In this document: positions 59,400-64,000 of the stretch, one piece after another | Layout: the number at the start of each line of letters is the position of its first letter | Numbering within the stretch: the stretch's first letter is position 1 | Origin: Gymnopilus junonius | Lineage: Eukaryota > Basidiomycota > Agaricomycetes > Agaricales > Galerinaceae | NCBI GenBank assembly: GCA_015501075.1 | Contig: JADNYJ010000001.1 | Location: 1 to 64,000, forward strand | DNA: 64,000 nt | Direction: 5' to 3' | Notes under the pieces: generated by a model | Database searches by the model: none | Told to the model about the DNA's origin: nothing | What the model saw: the letters and a program-made list of their open reading frames with translations, nothing else | Position numbers and translations under genes: made by a program

Positions 59400-60196
59400 A
59401 TCCCACATATTGATAATCTACCTGATGACTACCTTGCGAGAATTAAACTCAAGGATGCAGGTAAAGTCATCTCCAACTGCTCTTACCCTTGCCCATGAAA
59501 ATACAAGGAGGCCTTCCGCACCTTGATTGGGCAACACCTAGAAGCAGGTTGGATTCATCCGTCCTCTTCATCACATGCATCCTCCTGCTTTATTATTCCC
59601 AAGGCGGATCCTACTGCACTTCCCCATTGGGTGAATGATTACAGACAGCTTAATTCTAATACAATTGTGGACAATCATCCACTCCCTCGAGTGGATGATA
59701 TACTTAATGACTGTGCCAAGGGCGTAATTTGGTCCACAATTGATATGACCAATTCATTCTTCCAAACATGAATGCATCCTGACGATATACCTTTGACTGC
59801 TGTGAACACACCATTTGGGCTTTTTGAATGGCTTGTAATGCCGATGGGCTTGAGAAACGCTCCCACGATACACCAATGCTGAGTGTCAATTGCTCTGCAT
59901 GAGCATCTTGGTGTATGCTGCCACATATACCTTGACAATATCATAATCTGGTCATCTTCAGTGAAACAACACCTGAAGGACCTTCAGCTGGTCCTCAATG
60001 CACTACAAAGTGCATGTCTCTACATCAATGAAAAGAAGTGCTGCTTCTTCCAGACAGAGATTTCCTTCCTTGGTCACAAAGTTTCTGCTTGTGGGATTGA
60101 AGTTGATGTGAAAAAGGCAGAAGCCATTCTCGCTTGGCTGCGACCAAAGTCCGTGATGGAAGTCTGCTCTTTTATTGGTCTTGTCCATTACCTCAC
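59400..60196 (+). pseudogene. Gypsy reverse transcriptase, truncated and stop-interrupted
   Basis: Visible motifs: [81 protein letters not shown], and CHIYLDNIIIWS, which is the catalytic box with N in place of the second D. After it come FFQTEISFLGHKVSACGIEV and SFIGLVHYL. TGA stops interrupt it at 59769 and 59880. It ends where the copia LTR starts. Confidence 0.8.
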
Positions 60197-60540
60197 TGTT
60201 GACATGATAAGTGTCCATGTGACTACATCACATGACTCACATGACACGTGTGATCAGACATGTCTACACATGACTAGATCCAGTAACAACAGAGTATCAC
60301 AGTCATCTTATATGACTAAAACATGTGATCACTTAGTGAGCATATTACTCATCTTATGAGTAGATATTAGTAATTACATAGTAATTAGCTGAGTAATTGC
60401 CTTATGCATTACTCATATGTAGTTAGTCACTGCATGTCCTGTAGGTATATAAGGACACTCTAAACAGTGTCCTAATCTAAGTCGATTTGCACTTCTAAGT
60501 AGTAGCCTAAGTAGTCACCTTAGCACTAGCCTCTCACAAC
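60197..60540 (+). repeat. Putative 5' LTR of the copia element
   Basis: It starts TGTTGACATGATAAGTG exactly where gypsy RT similarity ends. A TATATAAGGACA stretch near 60447 is a plausible TATA box. The 3' limit, CTCACA at about 60540, is a guess, since the partner LTR is outside the window. Confidence 0.5.
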
Positions 60541-60668
60541 CCAGGTAAGCTAGTAGCTACAATGATACTATGCAGAGCGCATTGTGCATACAGTGGTTGC
60601 TCACTATATGTACCACTTGCTGCTCAATAGGTTATGGGCCCCGATAGCAAAGCATGCTGTTCGCCACT

Positions 60669-60875
60669 GGCAGAACCTGCTTGACATTGAGTTCACCTTA
60701 GGGCAGAACCTGTCCAGCATTGTTCACCATTGTGCAGAACCTGCTTAGCATCAGTCTGTAGCTTACTTCTACCTGGGAAGATAGTTCACCGTTAGGCAGA
60801 ACATCGACCACAGCTGTTTGTCACTAGACAGAATGCTCTTCCACAATTGTTCACTACTATGCGCAACATTGTATA
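60669..60875 (+). repeat. Degenerate ~32-bp tandem repeats in the copia leader
   Basis: Units begin GGCAGAACCTG or similar and contain a TTGTTCACC-type block: starts at 60669, 60701, 60733, 60795, 60827 and 60859. Spacing is 31-33 bp apart from one insertion. They lie between the LTR and gag. Confidence 0.55.
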
Positions 60876-61065
60876 GGGCCTTGTCATGTAGGCCCAGACA
60901 TCTGTTGCTGTCTGGACAAATTGCCCTTAAGGGGTTAATTCCATGTCTGGTGCAGGTATTTTTAGCAGTGCTTTCCTTTTCTAGCATGCTTTTACACACC
61001 TGTCGCTGACACCACCTAGCCTTCTTTCTTAACAGAAAATTCCAACCATCCTCACAAACTCAACA

Positions 61066-62607
61066 ATGTCTTCCATCAAGAATACCACTTCTATCTCCTT
61101 CACTGCCTCCAACCTTCCTAAATTTGATGGTCATCACTACCGCCAATGGGCATCAAAGATGGAGGCCGTCATCCTCCACATGGATGTTAAAGGCATCCTT
61201 GAAGGGACCCTCACTGCTCCTCTGGAGCAAGCAATTAAGGAACCCACTTTTCCCACTGGCACTCATGCCACCGACACTGGCACTCGTGCCACCGACACTA
61301 CTCCTGCCACTGTGCCTGCCCAGGGTGATATCATCCTGTACAACACCCGCTTCTCTCGATAGACTGCTGCCAAAGAAGTATACTGCTGCAAATTGGAGAA
61401 CTACAACTCCAAGAATGCCAAGGCGCTTGGCCTTTTGGCCATGTGTCTCAATACTGGAATATGGGAACAGGTGAAAGCCCTGTCTGCAGCTGAAGCGTGG
61501 GACTGGATCAAGATGAAGTACTCCAAGGAGATGTTCATTGAGACCCTTGAGGACTTTAGGGTCCTTATGAATCTCAAGATCGATCTCTCTGATCCCAACC
61601 CCCAGCTCGCCAAATTCCATTACCACTATGGCTGTCTCCCGCTTGCCGCCCAAGCAACAAGATCCTCAACAATGGTACCCATGGTCTCTGAATCCATGGC
61701 GTGCCTGATTCTGCTCATGAATCTTCCACTTGCCACAAATGTCACATCGCAAGAATCCATCTATCAGCAGATGATGGAAGATTTCACATGGCACTGAAAG
61801 ATCTCTTTGAGAACATTCGCACCACATGGGCTGCCTGATTTGGGCACCTTAAGCAGCATGAGCAACTGAAGCATGGCACGTTCTATATGCCAAAACAGCT
61901 CAACCAGCCTAAGGATAGCCGGCCCAAAAACCAACAGGCTAGCAATGCAAATGTGCAGTATAATACTGCGATCAAAGGGAAAGGTCCCGAACCATGCCAC
62001 TCTGATCAGCAGAATGCTGGTAACCCCAGCAGTTCGCAGAAAAAAGAGTATCCTAAGAGGAAACCCTGCTGCTCTGGCTTCAAACTGAAGTCAGCATGCT
62101 TTGTTGAGGACTCTGATGATGAGCCCTTTACGCTCACATCCATGGTGCATTTCCCACCACTAGAGAAATCGCACCCAGTCCCCACTACTCATAATGTTGT
62201 TGAGATTAGTGGGAGAGGTACATACTATTACCTCTCGCAAAGTCTGTGAAGGTGCCTGGAAGAACCCTACTCAGGGAATGGCGCCATACCCCTCCTTTAG
62301 GAAATCGTGGGACCTGATGTCTCGGATCAGGGTTACCCCGACCATTGCCACCTTGAGTAGATTCGAGGAAGTCACCCTTAATACAGGTGCAAGTAGGATT
62401 GCCAAGAATGTGGGAATGAGTAGCACTGTGCATATCCACAGTAGCACCACCACAGAGGACATTGCATCGGGGTTGTCGATGACAACCGAGATCTATAATG
62501 ATCTCTTTGGTCCTGAGCCCTATCGGGCACCGACCCCAGATCCTTCTCAGATGGCAGTCGATTCCGAACTGCTTATGGTGGAAGACTGGAATCAGATGCA
62601 TGAGTAG
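61066..62607 (+). pseudogene. Copia gag (UBN2-like) and adjoining region
   Basis: It starts MSSIKNTTSISFTASNLPKF with the FDGHHYRQWASKMEAVILHM block of copia gag. A duplicated ATDTGTRATDT follows. The TAG at 61360 interrupts it. It continues YNSKNAKALGLLAMCLNTGI and AAEAWDWIKMKYSKEM. Later parts are frame-shifted; a Lys-rich stretch with FKLKSACFVEDSDDEPF stands near 62.1 kb. Confidence 0.65.
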
Positions 62608-63023
62608 TTTCACAAGGTGACTCGCCTATGTGGATGATGACAAGGAGTATATCTCCTTTGGGGAAGAAGATCTTCCACCACCACTGCCGATCGTGAGTCC
62701 CTTCATCTCGGATCGCACTATATTGGTGCAGATGGGAATGTCATCACTAAAATGGCTCAACAGAGCCGGATGATATGTACAAGATGATGCGGATTTGGAC
62801 CCGATCTCCTATGAGGACGAGATCAAGCAGAATCATGGTGATTCAGTGCTCCTCCCTCATCCGGACTGGCAAGTACCTTCTTGTTCACATGTTGACAAGA
62901 TACTAACTGATCAACCCACAGGTATTAATATGCTGTACAGGGTAGATAGTAAATTAATTTATTTACTATCTACAATATATATCTTGATCATGTTGTCTCT
63001 TGTGTGAACTGTAAGGGAAAGGA

Positions 63024-63722
63024 ATGCAAAAGACATTTGAGGAATGGCTTGTAGATTCTGGAGCATCCATCCACTTTTCTGGACATGTCTCTGATTTCTT
63101 GGAACTTACCATGTTTCCAAACAAAGATAGACCAAAGGTTCAAACTGCCAATGGCATTGCCTTTGTCACTGGATATGGTACTGTTTTTATTAAAACAGAA
63201 GTTACTGATAAAAATAATACTGTGATGCATGAAACATTGCAACTTCATCCAGTATTCTACATGCCTGATGTGACTGTATGACTTCTGTCAATGGGTCAAA
63301 TCCTCAGCGCAAACAATATTGTGTTAGGTGATTCACGATCACTTAATTTCATATCCAAAGAGAATAGCCGCACCATTTTAAATGTGTTGCCAAAGCATTC
63401 TCATCATGACACTATGTTTTGGGTTAAGTTGCAGATCATCTCTGGAAAGAACTTGATCATGATGAAATTGGTACATGCCGAAGATTATGATCTATGGCAT
63501 AGATGACTCGGACACCCTTCCACTCAAGTGTTCGAGAAGTTTAAGGCTAATTCCGAAAACTTCCCATCTATTAAAGTCCCAAAGGATGCTGGCATATGCG
63601 AAGGTTGCGCAAAAGGAAAGATGCATTCACGCTCTTTCCCAGACAATGTCAAATGTGCAACCAGACCATTCCAGCGTATCCATTCAGACCTTAAGGAGTA
63701 TCCGGTGACTTCATATCACTGA
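63024..63722 (+). pseudogene. Copia protease and GAG-pre-integrase domain
   Basis: The protease active site is WLVDSGASIHFSGHVSDF. After a TGA at 63279 the frame resumes with LLSMGQILSANNIVLGDSRS. LWHR, a TGA at 63504, then LGHPSTQVFEKF and GICEGCAKGKMHSRSFP form the HHCC zinc finger of GAG-pre-integrase. A further TGA stands at 63720. Confidence 0.75.
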
Positions 63723-64000
63723 TACAAATATTTCATTTCCTTTATTGATGATCACACATCAAATACTTGGGTCACGCTCCTCAAACACAAGAGTGATGCG
63801 AAAGACACTACCAGGCAATTTTTTAGCCATGGTAAAAACCAAGTATAATGCCAAAGTTGAGGAATGGATGAGTGACAATGGTGGTGAATACATCAATAAG
63901 GAATATATTGAAATCCTTAAGGATCTTGGGATCAAGATCCAAAGAAGCGTACCTCATCAGCCCCAAATGAATGGTCAAGCTGAACATTTCAATTGGACTT
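63670..64000 (+). pseudogene. Copia integrase core, cut by the window end
   Basis: The DDE region shows RIHSDLKEYP (first Asp), ISFIDDHTSNTWVTLLKHKS, and MSDNGGEYINKEYIEILKDL (second Asp), then a RSVPHQPQMNGQAE segment containing the approach to the catalytic Glu. A frame slip occurs near 63835. Confidence 0.75.

Larger units (their letters stand above)
57249..60196 (+). mobile_element. Decayed Ty3/gypsy retrotransposon, truncated
   Basis: Gag, aspartic protease and reverse transcriptase follow in gypsy order on the plus strand. Each has in-frame stops. The RT ends abruptly at about 60196 where a copia LTR begins; RNase H and integrase are absent from the window. The LTR was not delimited; it may lie within 56.8-57.1 kb. 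Confidence 0.85.
60197..64000 (+). mobile_element. Ty1/copia retrotransposon, 5' part, running off the window
   Basis: LTR, leader, gag, protease, GAG-pre-integrase and integrase core occur in copia order. The coding part is interrupted by in-frame stops. It is inserted into the gypsy RT, so it is the younger of the two. The RT, RNase H and 3' LTR lie beyond the window. Confidence 0.85.

Noticed and set aside
60240..60310. CRISPR-like array or regulatory repeats from repeated ACATG/CATGTG words
   Set aside because: Short irregular words without spacers, within a eukaryotic LTR.

Overview
The window is nuclear DNA of a filamentous basidiomycete, most likely a mushroom-forming agaricomycete. 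The genes are dense and carry many introns of about 45-65 nt. Several protein families are typical of that class (DUF6741, DUF6534 seven-TM proteins, a Mbp1/Swi4-type APSES-ankyrin factor, many-intron P450s). About 26 host genes fill roughly 2.2-55.2 kb; most of the rest is transposon-derived.

Layout. 1-2.2 kb: no recognisable protein gene, one degenerate tRNA-like sequence. 2.2-10.6 kb: DUF6741 protein, equilibrative nucleoside transporter, mitochondrial ribosomal protein uL24m, a Ser/Thr-rich one-pass membrane protein and an unrecognised coiled-coil protein. 10.8-15.4 kb: an ACMSD-family amidohydrolase tail-to-tail with quinolinate phosphoribosyltransferase, then ribosomal protein uL3 (RPL3). 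15.8-24.2 kb: PPR protein, AMMECR1, a Rab GTPase with a large insertion, ribosomal protein eS7 and the Hsp90 co-chaperone Cns1/TTC4. 24.4-25.96 kb: repeat debris. 26-32.6 kb: FAD dehydrogenase (L-2-hydroxyglutarate type), complex I subunit NDUFA12, a seven-TM protein and mitochondrial bL12m. 32.8-41.3 kb: CCR4-NOT subunit NOT3, polarity scaffold Bem1/Scd2 and a DUF6534 seven-TM protein. 42.5-55.2 kb: P450, SHG1/BOD1-like protein, uroporphyrinogen decarboxylase, CDC14 phosphatase, a second P450 and the APSES-ankyrin cell-cycle factor. 55.6-64 kb: a nested transposon block. A 709-bp hAT-like MITE with a perfect 8-bp target duplication sits in an older repeat; a decayed Ty3/gypsy element follows and is cut by a Ty1/copia element that runs off the window end.

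The host genes are mostly housekeeping: translation (RPL3, RPS7, uL24m, bL12m), respiration, haem and NAD synthesis, mRNA decay, polarity and cell cycle. No operon-like or secondary-metabolite logic is evident. The one metabolic pairing is the amidohydrolase and QPRTase, which may sit on either side of the quinolinate branch point of tryptophan breakdown.

Quality caveat. At least nine conserved host genes carry one to three single-base frame breaks, mostly lost bases in short homopolymers, while their protein sequence stays conserved across the break. RPL3 carries two that cancel. This fits residual assembly errors better than pseudogenes; the breaks are listed so that predicted proteins are not taken at face value. 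I did not find a convincing new multi-gene system. The best leads are the MITE with a tRNA-like core, the Rab with a large G4-G5 insertion and the unrecognised 406-residue protein.
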